From positions 248,001-312,000 of the forward strand of contig NZ_JAFLNE010000003.1 in NCBI RefSeq assembly GCF_017313225.1: 64,000 nucleotides of DNA, written 5' to 3'. A model generated the notes under the pieces. That model saw only the letters and a program-made list of their open reading frames with translations. It was not told the DNA's origin and ran no database searches. The translations under genes were made by a program, and so were the position numbers. Positions 54,735 to 62,952 of the stretch are shown here, piece after piece (position 1 is the first letter of the stretch; each line of letters begins with the position of its first letter). This stretch comes from Allomuricauda sp. CAU 1633 (lineage in GTDB: Bacteria; Bacteroidota; Bacteroidia; Flavobacteriales; Flavobacteriaceae).

Positions 54735-54781
54735 AACGTTTGTTCGATAAAACGTTCAAACTTACGAAAACGTTTTCGTAA
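54735..54781. promoter_or_regulatory. Cluster of three AACGTT-centred sites, candidate LacI-type operators
   Basis: Three AACGTT cores at 54735, 54751 and 54769. The last is the centre of the perfect 20-base palindrome TTACGAAAACGTTTTCGTAA (54762-54781). A CG-centred palindrome of this kind is typical of LacI-family regulators. It lies in the 218-base gap upstream of the hydrolase gene (54644) and after GH3, so it most likely controls the hydrolase. No LacI gene is in the window. The rest of the gap shows nothing else. Confidence 0.6.
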
Positions 54782-54862
54782 ACTCGTGTTTTATTGTACA
54801 AGTTGCGCATTAATCTTTATAAATAGCTGATTTTTAAGGTGTAAACAATACACCAACCACTG

Positions 54863-56371
54863 TTAGTTCATTTGAAGCAGCTCATCGATATAGTCCCGAT
54901 TGTTGGACAATCTTGGAATCTTATGCTGACCTCCCAGTTTGTTCTTGGACTTTAACCAGTCGTGAAAAAGATTCTTTCGTGCCACATGCACTTTGGGCAT
55001 TTTTAGGGTGATGTTGTTATAACGTTTGGCCTCATAATCCGAGTTGAGTGATTTTAGGGCATTGTCCAAAAACTCGGTGAAATAGGCCACATCCTCTGGT
55101 GGTTTCCTAAACTCAATGATCCATTCATGCCCCCCCTTTTCGCTTCCGTTCATAAAAATAGGGGCCGCCGTATAATCCATAATCTCGGCATCGGTCTTTT
55201 GACATATCTGTTTCAATGCCTCCTCGGCATTTTCAATGATCAACTCCTCTCCAAAAACATTGATGTGGTGTTTGGTCCTGCCTGTAATACGAATCCGGTA
55301 TGGATCTTTTGAGGTAAACCGAATGGTGTCCCCAATCTTATACCGCCACAATCCGGCATTGGTGGTGATCACCATGGCATAGTTGACTCCGGTCTGCACT
55401 TCCCAAAGCGGGATAGCATCTTTTTCATCCCCCTGGGAATCCATGGGGATAAATTCGTAAAAAATGCCATAGTCCAACATCAACAAAAGCTCATCAGAAT
55501 CATTTCGATCCTGAATCCCAAAAAATCCTTCAGAAGCATTATAGGTTTCGTAATAATTGAACCGCTTTCTGGGCAACAGCTTTTTATATTGATTTTTATA
55601 TGGCGTAAAGCTCACCCCTCCGTGAAAATACACCTCCAAATTCTCCCAAACCTCAAAAAGGTGGTTTTTCCCGGTTTTTTCCAACACTTGGTTCAGCAAC
55701 ACTAGCATCCAAGAGGGAACACCTGCCAAACTGGTCACATTCTCGCGAATGCTTTCCTCAATAATGGCCTCCAGCTTGGACTCCCATTCGCTCATTAAGG
55801 AAACCTTATTGCTTGGAGTGCTGCTATACTCGGCCCAAAGCGGCATATTATCAATCAAAATAGCGGAGAGATCGCCAAAAAAAGTGCCATTATCCTCGTA
55901 AAGTTCTTTGCTTCCCCCCAAACGAAGACTTTTTCCTGTAAACAACTGTGAGTTTTCATTATTATTCAGATACAGACACAACAAATCTTTACTCGATTTA
56001 TAATGGCAGTCTTCCAACGCCTCCATACTCACAGGAATAAACTTACTCTTAGCATTGGTGGTACCGCTGCTTTTGGCAAACCATTTTATGGTCGTGGGCC
56101 AAAACAGGTTCTGCTCTCCCCTACGGGTACGCTCGATCAAAGGAGCAACATCCTCATAGCTCACTATGGGCACCCGGTTTCGGAACTCCTCATATTTTGG
56201 GTTGTCCTGAAAACCATATTGCTTCCCGATCATGGTGTCCTTTGAAAAATCCACCAAATGCCGCAACACCTCATCCTGAACGTCCAAAGGATACTTCAGA
56301 AAAAGCTCTATTTGATGATATCGCTTCCGTAAAAGCCAAGAAGCGATGGAATTGAATAATGGTATTGGCAT
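54863..56371 (-). CDS. GH3-family acyl-adenylate enzyme-like protein
   Basis: A 502-residue cytosolic protein of the GH3 branch of the acyl-adenylate/firefly-luciferase superfamily, which in plants joins amino acids to hormone acids. The nucleotide motif is WFAKSSGTTNAKSKFIP. Other GH3 blocks: GKSLRLGGS, NASEGFFGIQDRND, VITTNAGLWRYKIGDTIRFTS, RITGRTKHHINVFGEEL. Bacterial GH3 substrates are mostly unknown. It is divergent from the DUF2797 gene, a pairing common in Bacteroidota. Confidence 0.93.
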   Translation of the reverse strand: MPIPLFNSIASWLLRKRYHQIELFLKYPLDVQDEVLRHLVDFSKDTMIGKQYGFQDNPKYEEFRNRVPIVSYEDVAPLIERTRRGEQNLFWPTTIKWFAKSSGTTNAKSKFIPVSMEALEDCHYKSSKDLLCLYLNNNENSQLFTGKSLRLGGSKELYEDNGTFFGDLSAILIDNMPLWAEYSSTPSNKVSLMSEWESKLEAIIEESIRENVTSLAGVPSWMLVLLNQVLEKTGKNHLFEVWENLEVYFHGGVSFTPYKNQYKKLLPRKRFNYYETYNASEGFFGIQDRNDSDELLLMLDYGIFYEFIPMDSQGDEKDAIPLWEVQTGVNYAMVITTNAGLWRYKIGDTIRFTSKDPYRIRITGRTKHHINVFGEELIIENAEEALKQICQKTDAEIMDYTAAPIFMNGSEKGGHEWIIEFRKPPEDVAYFTEFLDNALKSLNSDYEAKRYNNITLKMPKVHVARKNLFHDWLKSKNKLGGQHKIPRLSNNRDYIDELLQMN

Positions 56372-56468
56372 TTTAGGTATATTTAACCAAGGAATTTAGT
56401 TTGGTGCAATAGCTAAAATAGCTTTTCTCGCATTCATTTTCAAATCGATAAAAAACAATAGTTCCAAT

Positions 56469-57263
56469 ATGCTTTACGAAGGAGTCTTACGCAAGATGCA
56501 GACCGAAAATGGGAAACCCATCCAGTACTATTTGATCTTTGATACCGGTTTCTTGAATGTGAATCAAGCGTTGGATAAGGAACTGCAGATTGATTTCATT
56601 AAATACCAATGCCTCAATTGTGGCGAGGACAGACCCGTTTATCGACAAGGATTCTGCAAAACCTGCTTCTACGAAACCCCACATGCCGGCGATTGGATCA
56701 TGAAACCTGAGTTGAGTACGGCCCACTTGGACAAGGAAGATCGAGATTTGGAGTTTGAGAAAAAAATGCAGTTACAACCCCATATCGTCTACCTCGCCAA
56801 CTCCAGTAATGTAAAAGTGGGAGTGACCCGAAAATCACAGGTCCCCACCCGATGGATAGATCAGGGAGCCCACGAGGCCATTGAAATTGTGGAAGTGCCC
56901 AACCGCTATTTGGCCGGAATTACCGAAGTGGCCCTAAAAGATCATGTGAGTGACAAAACAAGTTGGCAGAAAATGCTTAAAAATGATATTGAGGACCTGG
57001 ACCTGATTGAATGGAGGGCCAAGCTAAAACCCTATATCCCGGAAGAAGCCGCCAACTATTTTATTGAGGATAATTCGGAGACCAATTTGGAGTTCCCGGT
57101 TTTGAAATACCCTGAAAAAGTAAAAAGCCTGAACCTGAGCAAAACGCCAAGTTACAAAGGAGTGCTTAAGGGCATTAAGGGACAATATTTGATTTTTGAG
57201 GACAATACCGTTTTTAATGTTCGTGGCAATGAAGGCTATTATGTGGGGATAGACATACATTAA
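56469..57263 (+). CDS. DUF2797 family zinc-ribbon protein
   Basis: A 264-residue cytosolic protein. A zinc-ribbon-like set of cysteines (CLNCGED ... FCKTCFYE) lies at about residues 48-72. The middle has VYLANSSNVKVGVTRKSQVPTRWIDQGA, which resembles a GIY-YIG-like strand pattern, and the C-terminus ends in a small beta domain (GVLKGIKGQYLIFEDNTVFNVRGNEGYYV). The family is uncharacterised. Divergent from GH3, which suggests a shared promoter region of 97 bases. Confidence 0.92.
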   Translation: MLYEGVLRKMQTENGKPIQYYLIFDTGFLNVNQALDKELQIDFIKYQCLNCGEDRPVYRQGFCKTCFYETPHAGDWIMKPELSTAHLDKEDRDLEFEKKMQLQPHIVYLANSSNVKVGVTRKSQVPTRWIDQGAHEAIEIVEVPNRYLAGITEVALKDHVSDKTSWQKMLKNDIEDLDLIEWRAKLKPYIPEEAANYFIEDNSETNLEFPVLKYPEKVKSLNLSKTPSYKGVLKGIKGQYLIFEDNTVFNVRGNEGYYVGIDIH

Positions 57264-57289
57264 GACCTAAACCAGTCTTGACAGTAAAA

Positions 57290-57314
57290 AAAGACCCTTA
57301 AGGTCTTTGCTTTT
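57290..57314 (+). terminator. Terminator-like hairpin after DUF2797
   Basis: A 7-bp stem AAAGACC with GGTCTTT and a short T-rich tail interrupted by GC. Confidence 0.65.
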
Positions 57315-57338
57315 AATAACCAACCAAAACCAAACTGG

Positions 57339-58673
57339 ATGAAAAAATTTCCCAATGCTTTCGTCATACTCATTGCTGTCATCATTTTTGCCTGGATTCT
57401 TACGTACGTTGTTCCACAAGGAAGCTATCAACGCTTAATTGATGAGGCCACTGGAACGACAAAAGTCCTTAACGATTCCTACCAATCGGTCACTTCAGAA
57501 CATCTCTCTGTATTGGATTTGATTCTCTCCATTCCAAGGGGAATTATTGGGCGGGCAGATGCCATTGTCCTTATCTTATTAATTGGGGGTTCCTTTTATG
57601 TCATAGAAAAGACTGGTGCCTTTAACCAAGGCTTAACTAAACTGGTCAAAATCTTGGAAGGAAAGGAGACCTTGGCCCTAATCCTAGTTTCGGCTCTTTT
57701 TACCGCTGGAGGCGTAACCATTGGTATGCAGGAAGAAGTCATTGCCATGATTCCCATTTTGCTTTTATTCGGGAAAAGCCTGGGGTATAATACGTTCACC
57801 ATCTTACTCATGAGTTATGGATCCACGGTTATTGGTAGCTCATTTAGTCCTTCCAACCCCTTTGCAGTGCTGATTGCCCAAAAAGAAGCAGGGCTTCCCC
57901 TGCTATCAGGAAGTGAATTTAGACTTGTGGTTTTGGCAGTAGCTTTTGTAGTATGGACAATCTTTATTATTCGATATGCAAATAAGAACAGAATTGAGAA
58001 AATAAAGATGCCTACAGCCCATGAATCCATGACCGTGAGAAGCAAAATCATATTATCGCTACTGGGGTTAACTTTCTGTGGGGTTATTTATGGCCTTCTG
58101 TTCTTGAATTGGGATTTCAATGAAATGTCTGCCTCGTTCTTTGCTTTGGGCATCGTGGCCGGACTCATTGGTAAACTAGGAGTCAACGGTACTGGAGAAA
58201 ATTATATAGAAGGATTTAAGGAAATGATGTTTGCCGCCATCATCTTGGGCTTGGCGAACAGTATTTCATTGATCTTAAAAGAGGGTATGATCATGGATAC
58301 CATTGTGTATGGACTTTTTGGGCCTTTAAAATACCTTTCTCCTTCGGTCTCTGCTGTCTCCATGATGGTTGCCCATTCCTTTTTGCACTTTCCGGTACCC
58401 AGCTATTCAGGTCAAGCGGTGTTGACCATGCCCATTTTGGTACCGCTTTCCGATTTGATCGGATTATCCCGACAAGTTTGTGTATTGGCGTATCAATATG
58501 GTGCTGTTATCGCCGATATGATCGTACCTACCAACGGTGCACTCATGGCAGTCTTGGCTCTTTGCAACATCCCCTATAATAAATGGCTAAAGTTTGCACT
58601 TAAACCTACATTGCTCATTTTATTGATTGCTGCCCTAGCTTTGGTTACTGCTGTGGCAATAGGTTACCAATAG
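57339..58673 (+). CDS. YfcC/DcuC-type carboxylate or amino-acid carrier
   Basis: A 444-residue inner-membrane carrier with about 11-12 helices. It fits the YfcC family: WILTYVVPQGSYQRLIDEATG at the start, IPRGIIGRADAIVLILLIGGSFYVI, TAGGVTIGMQEEVIAMIPILLLFGKSLGYN, GSTVIGSSFSPSNPFAVLIAQ, HFPVPSYSGQAVLTMPILVPLSD. Members exchange dicarboxylates or basic amino acids; the substrate here is not evident. A DUF6090 gene follows 45 bases on. Confidence 0.9.
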   Translation: MKKFPNAFVILIAVIIFAWILTYVVPQGSYQRLIDEATGTTKVLNDSYQSVTSEHLSVLDLILSIPRGIIGRADAIVLILLIGGSFYVIEKTGAFNQGLTKLVKILEGKETLALILVSALFTAGGVTIGMQEEVIAMIPILLLFGKSLGYNTFTILLMSYGSTVIGSSFSPSNPFAVLIAQKEAGLPLLSGSEFRLVVLAVAFVVWTIFIIRYANKNRIEKIKMPTAHESMTVRSKIILSLLGLTFCGVIYGLLFLNWDFNEMSASFFALGIVAGLIGKLGVNGTGENYIEGFKEMMFAAIILGLANSISLILKEGMIMDTIVYGLFGPLKYLSPSVSAVSMMVAHSFLHFPVPSYSGQAVLTMPILVPLSDLIGLSRQVCVLAYQYGAVIADMIVPTNGALMAVLALCNIPYNKWLKFALKPTLLILLIAALALVTAVAIGYQ

Positions 58674-58718
58674 AGTTAAAAAATAGTTAGATTAGTTTCG
58701 AAAAACCAACCAATACGT

Positions 58719-59483
58719 ATGCTCAAGCTCTTCAGAAAAGTTAGAAAACAGTTGATCGCTGAGAAAAAATTCCGCAACTACCTTATTTACGCCATTGGTG
58801 AAATTTTTCTGGTGGTCATCGGAATCTTAATCGCTTTAGCCATTGATAACGCCAACGACAACCGAATCAAACGGGAGAAAGAGCAAGTCTATCTTAAAGG
58901 CTTAAAGGAAGAATTTGAGACCAGTAAAATAAAACTCGAAGAATTAATTGGTTATAACAAAGATAGCTATGAAGCCGCTGTTACCATTGTTGACCTCATG
59001 GATAAGCAGGAACCTCCTTCAGAAGAAAAGTTATCTGAATTGTTCGTTACTGCTTTTGCGTATGATATTTTCTTCAACCCGAACAATTCCCTGCTGAATG
59101 AAATGATCAACTCAGGCAGTCTTAAGGATATTTCCAACGACACCCTGCGGATTCAACTGACCAATTGGATTTCTTTCATTGATGATATTGCAAATCAAGA
59201 AAAAATGCTTGGCGAAGAACGAAATAATACCGTCAATGTGTTTCGGGATGAAGGCCATAGTATCCGTACCATATTGGATTATACCGGCATGTCCGAAAAA
59301 TTGGGAATCCCCAACAGCAAAAATCCTGTTAGTAATTTAGGTGCCTTGGAATCCATTGCCTTTGAAAACAACATTCTATTGTTCATCATTACAAGCCAAT
59401 CCACAGAAACGGAACATTACAATCCCTTACTAATGAGTTTGAATTCCATATTGGAAAACATCAACAATGAAATAAAGGAATAA
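58719..59483 (+). CDS. DUF6090 family membrane-anchored protein, second copy
   Basis: A 254-residue protein with the family signature FRNYLIYAIGEIFLVVIGILIALAIDNANDN, one membrane helix and a helical Glu/Lys-rich domain (KGLKEEFETSKIKLEELI). It differs from the copy at 2930 in having a longer basic N-terminus and AIDN in place of IWFNNWN. It follows the YfcC-type carrier on the same strand. Function is unknown. Confidence 0.85.
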   Translation: MLKLFRKVRKQLIAEKKFRNYLIYAIGEIFLVVIGILIALAIDNANDNRIKREKEQVYLKGLKEEFETSKIKLEELIGYNKDSYEAAVTIVDLMDKQEPPSEEKLSELFVTAFAYDIFFNPNNSLLNEMINSGSLKDISNDTLRIQLTNWISFIDDIANQEKMLGEERNNTVNVFRDEGHSIRTILDYTGMSEKLGIPNSKNPVSNLGALESIAFENNILLFIITSQSTETEHYNPLLMSLNSILENINNEIKE

Positions 59484-59485
59484 AA

Positions 59486-59510
59486 AAGGGCGGTTAAACC
59501 GCCCCTCATA
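59486..59510. terminator. Bidirectional terminator between DUF6090 and AsmA-like genes
   Basis: GGGCGGTTAAACCGCCC hairpin, preceded by an A-run and followed by a T-containing stretch, between two converging stops. Confidence 0.8.
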
Positions 59511-59512
59511 TT

Positions 59513-62206
59513 TTAGTTTATTGTATCTTTTTTCTTCTTGCCCAAAAGGCCGCCCAAGACAGATTTTGCAGCGCTTTTTACTTGGTCCTCGTTCGTTGTG
59601 GTTTTGGTTGAATCCGTTGTAGTTGTGGTCTTTTCTCCTCCCAACAAACCTCCAATGGCTTCTTTCACCCCATCGGATTTGGTTGAGGTAGAGTCTTTTT
59701 CATCCTTTTTAAATACATCGGATAACAAATCCTTGGCTTTGTCCTTGCCCTGGTTGACCATTTTTTGCTTTTGGATTTCAACCAATTGGGTCGTCAATGT
59801 TTTAACCCCAGAAGTTAAGTCCGTAGTCACCGTAGGATTGGTATAATTTCCACCAATATTTGCAGTCACCGGAATGGTAAGGTCCTTGAGACTATCATCG
59901 TTCATTTGGGCGATGAGCTTATTCACCTCGGTCCCTAAATATTTGGCTGGGACATCCAAGGTAGCTTTGTACTGCATCTGTTTGTCAAAGGTGTGGCTGC
60001 CATCCACGTTAATGGCGATATCCTTATATTTTAGCGTAAACGGTTTCACACTTACCTTACCATTATCAAAACTCAATGCCGTTTTTAAATCATTTAAATT
60101 GATGTCCTTGGTGTCCAAAAAGTTTAGCTTGCTGTCCAAAGCGGAAAGGAGCGGTGCTTTTTGGGTATCCACTTTGGTGGACAATAACTCAGCCAGTAAG
60201 TTTCCAGAAATCGTAGTTAAATTCGGAGTGAAATCATCCTTTAAATTCCCAGAAATCTTTACGGTGGAATTCAATTTTCCCTGAAGCGCATTGGCCAAGG
60301 GCGCCAAGGCCTGGAACATATCCAAGGCGGCAAAGGATTCACTAATGCCAAAATTGCTCATGCCCAAATCCACATCAAAGGTTGAGGCTGCCTCTTTGGT
60401 GGAAACCGAACCCGTTAGTCCCAAAGTTCCCCCAAAAAGGTCTGAGCTCAAATTTTTCACGGTAGCCGTTTCATCCTTGATGGTCAAGGTTCCCTTTACG
60501 TTTTTCAAAGTTAGATTATCATATAACACCGTTCCGGCAGCTGCCTCAATGGTGCAATCCAAGAAGGATGGAATCTTGATGCGTTCCTCACCAGTGGATG
60601 TTTCGGTCTCGCCATCTTCGCTTTTCGAAGTTTCCTCCATCATAAAATCGTTCAATGCAAAAGTATTGGAGGTCAATGTAAATTTCCCTTCCACATTTTC
60701 ATTATTGAACATGAATCCGAGCAAATTGGTGAGGGTTCCTTTAGCATCGAAGTCCGTATTGCCTGTTTTTCCTTTAAAGGAATCCAGGGTAACCGTGTTG
60801 GGATTAAAAGAGACCGCCGCCGTATTGATGGCCACAGGGTTCTTCATCTCTTCCGAAGCATATTCAAATCCGGAAACCGATGCCTTACCCGTGGTTTTGG
60901 TTTTCTGATACTGCTTTTTTTCCAAGGATTCCATGTCGAAGGAAGTGGTGATGTCGGCATTTAAAATCCCTTTAAGGTTGTAATCGGCCGGCACAGGGTA
61001 TGCCTGTGAAATATTGGCCAGATTGATTCGACCATCCATATCGGCATCCACCTTGGTATTACCCATCAAATCCCGAATTCTGGAGGTAAGGTTGAATTTA
61101 TCCTGATCAATGGTGAACGACAATCGTTTGATATCCACAAAAGTATCTTCCGTGATTCCAGTGGTATTGTTGATTTCGGTATCGATATACACATTTTGCA
61201 CCGATTTGGGCAAATCGGGATACTTGAACGAGGCATTCTCCGAATTTATCGCTATGCGGAAAGTTGGAATGTGCTCGTCATCCACAATACCCTTGAATTC
61301 CCCATTGACCTCAAAATTACCTGTGGTCTGAACCGTTTCAATGTTCTTGGAATAGACTTCGGGAATCACGGCCAAAAAGTTCTTGAAATCCGAAGAAGGC
61401 GTCTTAAATGTGATATCCACTTCTTGGTTATCCTCGTTGACCTTCACAAATCCATCAAATACCAAAGGTAATTGGTTGATCAGGGCCTTGTTTTCCAAGA
61501 ACGTGTATTTGCTCTCTTTCAGGTCGATTCCAATAAGGGCATCCAAGGAAATTTTATTGTTGTTCAAATATTTTGTGCTGTCCATTTCAAAGGAAACCAA
61601 AGCGTCAGTCAACGTCTTCAATTCTGACTGCTCCAAAGAAAGGTCTCCCGTTCCAGAGTGATTCATTTCTGAAAGCACCAAATGCATACCGCTGGAACGA
61701 TCATCATAGATGATTTCGGAATTGGTGATGGCATAGGAATCCATGTTCAGGGTAAAATTACTGCTGGACTCTTCTGTGGTTTCAGCAGGAGTTCCTTCAT
61801 CCGCTTTGGCTATGTCATAATTGGCATTTTCATTTTCATCCACCAGAATATGCAGTTTCGCACGGTCAATGTTCAACTTTTGAATGACAATGGGTTCATC
61901 GGCCGATTTGAAAAGTTCTTTGATGGAGAGGGCCAATTCAATATCCGAGGAAGAAAACAAGGTATCCCCCTCAAAAGGGGCCTTGTTCACCAAGGATAGG
62001 TTCGTGAGCCCCACATTGGCATTGGGAAAACTTTTGAGCAAGCTAAGGTCGGCATCCTCAAAATCCAATGTGGCGTTAATGCTATTGTTGACCTTGTTCT
62101 TAATAATCTCTTCAATCTTACTTTGAAGGAAGAAGGGCAGGGCAACAATTAGGGCAATAAGTACAAGTAGGGTTATTCCGGTAATCTTCAGGACTTTTTT
62201 CTTCAT
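59513..62206 (-). CDS. AsmA-like envelope protein
   Basis: An 897-residue protein with a single N-terminal membrane helix (ITGITLLVLIALIVALPFFL) followed by the AsmA-type start FLQSKIEEIIKNKVNNSINATLDFEDADLSLLKSFPNANVGLTNLSL. The body is a long run of beta-strands with repeated TLDSFKGKTGNTDFDAKGTL-type units, as in bridge-like lipid-transfer proteins. The C-terminal 100 residues are low-complexity (Thr/Lys/Asp/Ser rich). The family is thought to shuttle lipids between inner and outer membrane; that is family knowledge. Confidence 0.92.
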   Translation of the reverse strand: MKKKVLKITGITLLVLIALIVALPFFLQSKIEEIIKNKVNNSINATLDFEDADLSLLKSFPNANVGLTNLSLVNKAPFEGDTLFSSSDIELALSIKELFKSADEPIVIQKLNIDRAKLHILVDENENANYDIAKADEGTPAETTEESSSNFTLNMDSYAITNSEIIYDDRSSGMHLVLSEMNHSGTGDLSLEQSELKTLTDALVSFEMDSTKYLNNNKISLDALIGIDLKESKYTFLENKALINQLPLVFDGFVKVNEDNQEVDITFKTPSSDFKNFLAVIPEVYSKNIETVQTTGNFEVNGEFKGIVDDEHIPTFRIAINSENASFKYPDLPKSVQNVYIDTEINNTTGITEDTFVDIKRLSFTIDQDKFNLTSRIRDLMGNTKVDADMDGRINLANISQAYPVPADYNLKGILNADITTSFDMESLEKKQYQKTKTTGKASVSGFEYASEEMKNPVAINTAAVSFNPNTVTLDSFKGKTGNTDFDAKGTLTNLLGFMFNNENVEGKFTLTSNTFALNDFMMEETSKSEDGETETSTGEERIKIPSFLDCTIEAAAGTVLYDNLTLKNVKGTLTIKDETATVKNLSSDLFGGTLGLTGSVSTKEAASTFDVDLGMSNFGISESFAALDMFQALAPLANALQGKLNSTVKISGNLKDDFTPNLTTISGNLLAELLSTKVDTQKAPLLSALDSKLNFLDTKDINLNDLKTALSFDNGKVSVKPFTLKYKDIAINVDGSHTFDKQMQYKATLDVPAKYLGTEVNKLIAQMNDDSLKDLTIPVTANIGGNYTNPTVTTDLTSGVKTLTTQLVEIQKQKMVNQGKDKAKDLLSDVFKKDEKDSTSTKSDGVKEAIGGLLGGEKTTTTTDSTKTTTNEDQVKSAAKSVLGGLLGKKKKDTIN

Positions 62207-62242
62207 AAATGAATGTTTTACAACAAATTAAAGGAGAAGTCG

Positions 62243-62950
62243 TCAATCCAAAGCTATTTCTTCCCCTATTTTTAAGTTAAATCTTCTACGTATCAGATAT
62301 ACGAAAAGATAGAGTAATGGGGTGTCGAGAAGCGCAATAATTATTTTAAAAATAAAACCACTGATGACCAATCCGTAGAATTTATCCCAGGGCAATACTC
62401 CAAATATACATAACAATCCCACCACGGTAAGCGTGTCCACAAATTGTGAGGAAAAGGTGGAAAAGTTGTTTCGGAGCCATAGCATTCTGCCTTTGGTGAC
62501 CCGCTTCCAAAAGTGATAAATGGAAATATCAATATACTGTGCGGCCAAATACGCCAGCATAGAGGCCAATACGCCCAGCGGTGACAAACCAAAGACTTTA
62601 GTAAAGGTGACATCATCCACGGGTGATGAGGCTATTGCTGGTGAATAATTGGCCAACAGAATGATGCCCATGGAGAAAAATGAGGCAAAAATACCGGCCG
62701 TGACCACCTGATTGGCTTTTTTCTTTCCAAAGATTTCCGAAATAAGGTCAGTAATCAAAAAGGTGATGGGATAGGGTAAAATCCCCACAGAAAGTTCAAA
62801 CAACGGCGCTCCAAAAACGGTGACTTCTCCAAAAGGTTCCCAATAAAAGAACTTTTGAAAGATCAAATTGGACACAACCAGTGAGGTAATGAACAACGCA
62901 CCCATATACAGGTACAGGGAAAACGCCTTTTTTCTGTCGTTTTGCGTCAT
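62243..62950 (-). CDS. yhhQ: Queuosine-precursor transporter (YhhQ family)
   Basis: A 235-residue inner-membrane protein with about six to seven helices that imports preQ0/preQ1-type precursors for queuosine tRNA modification. It matches YhhQ: VVSNLIFQKFF, GILPYPITFLITDLISEIFGKKKANQVV, AYLAAQYIDISIYHFWKRVTKGRMLWLRNNFSTFSSQFVDT, ISGFIFKIIIALLDTPLLYL. It begins 2 bases after the sppA stop, so no separate riboswitch fits between the two. Confidence 0.94.
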   Translation of the reverse strand: MTQNDRKKAFSLYLYMGALFITSLVVSNLIFQKFFYWEPFGEVTVFGAPLFELSVGILPYPITFLITDLISEIFGKKKANQVVTAGIFASFFSMGIILLANYSPAIASSPVDDVTFTKVFGLSPLGVLASMLAYLAAQYIDISIYHFWKRVTKGRMLWLRNNFSTFSSQFVDTLTVVGLLCIFGVLPWDKFYGLVISGFIFKIIIALLDTPLLYLFVYLIRRRFNLKIGEEIALD

Positions 62951-62952
62951 CC

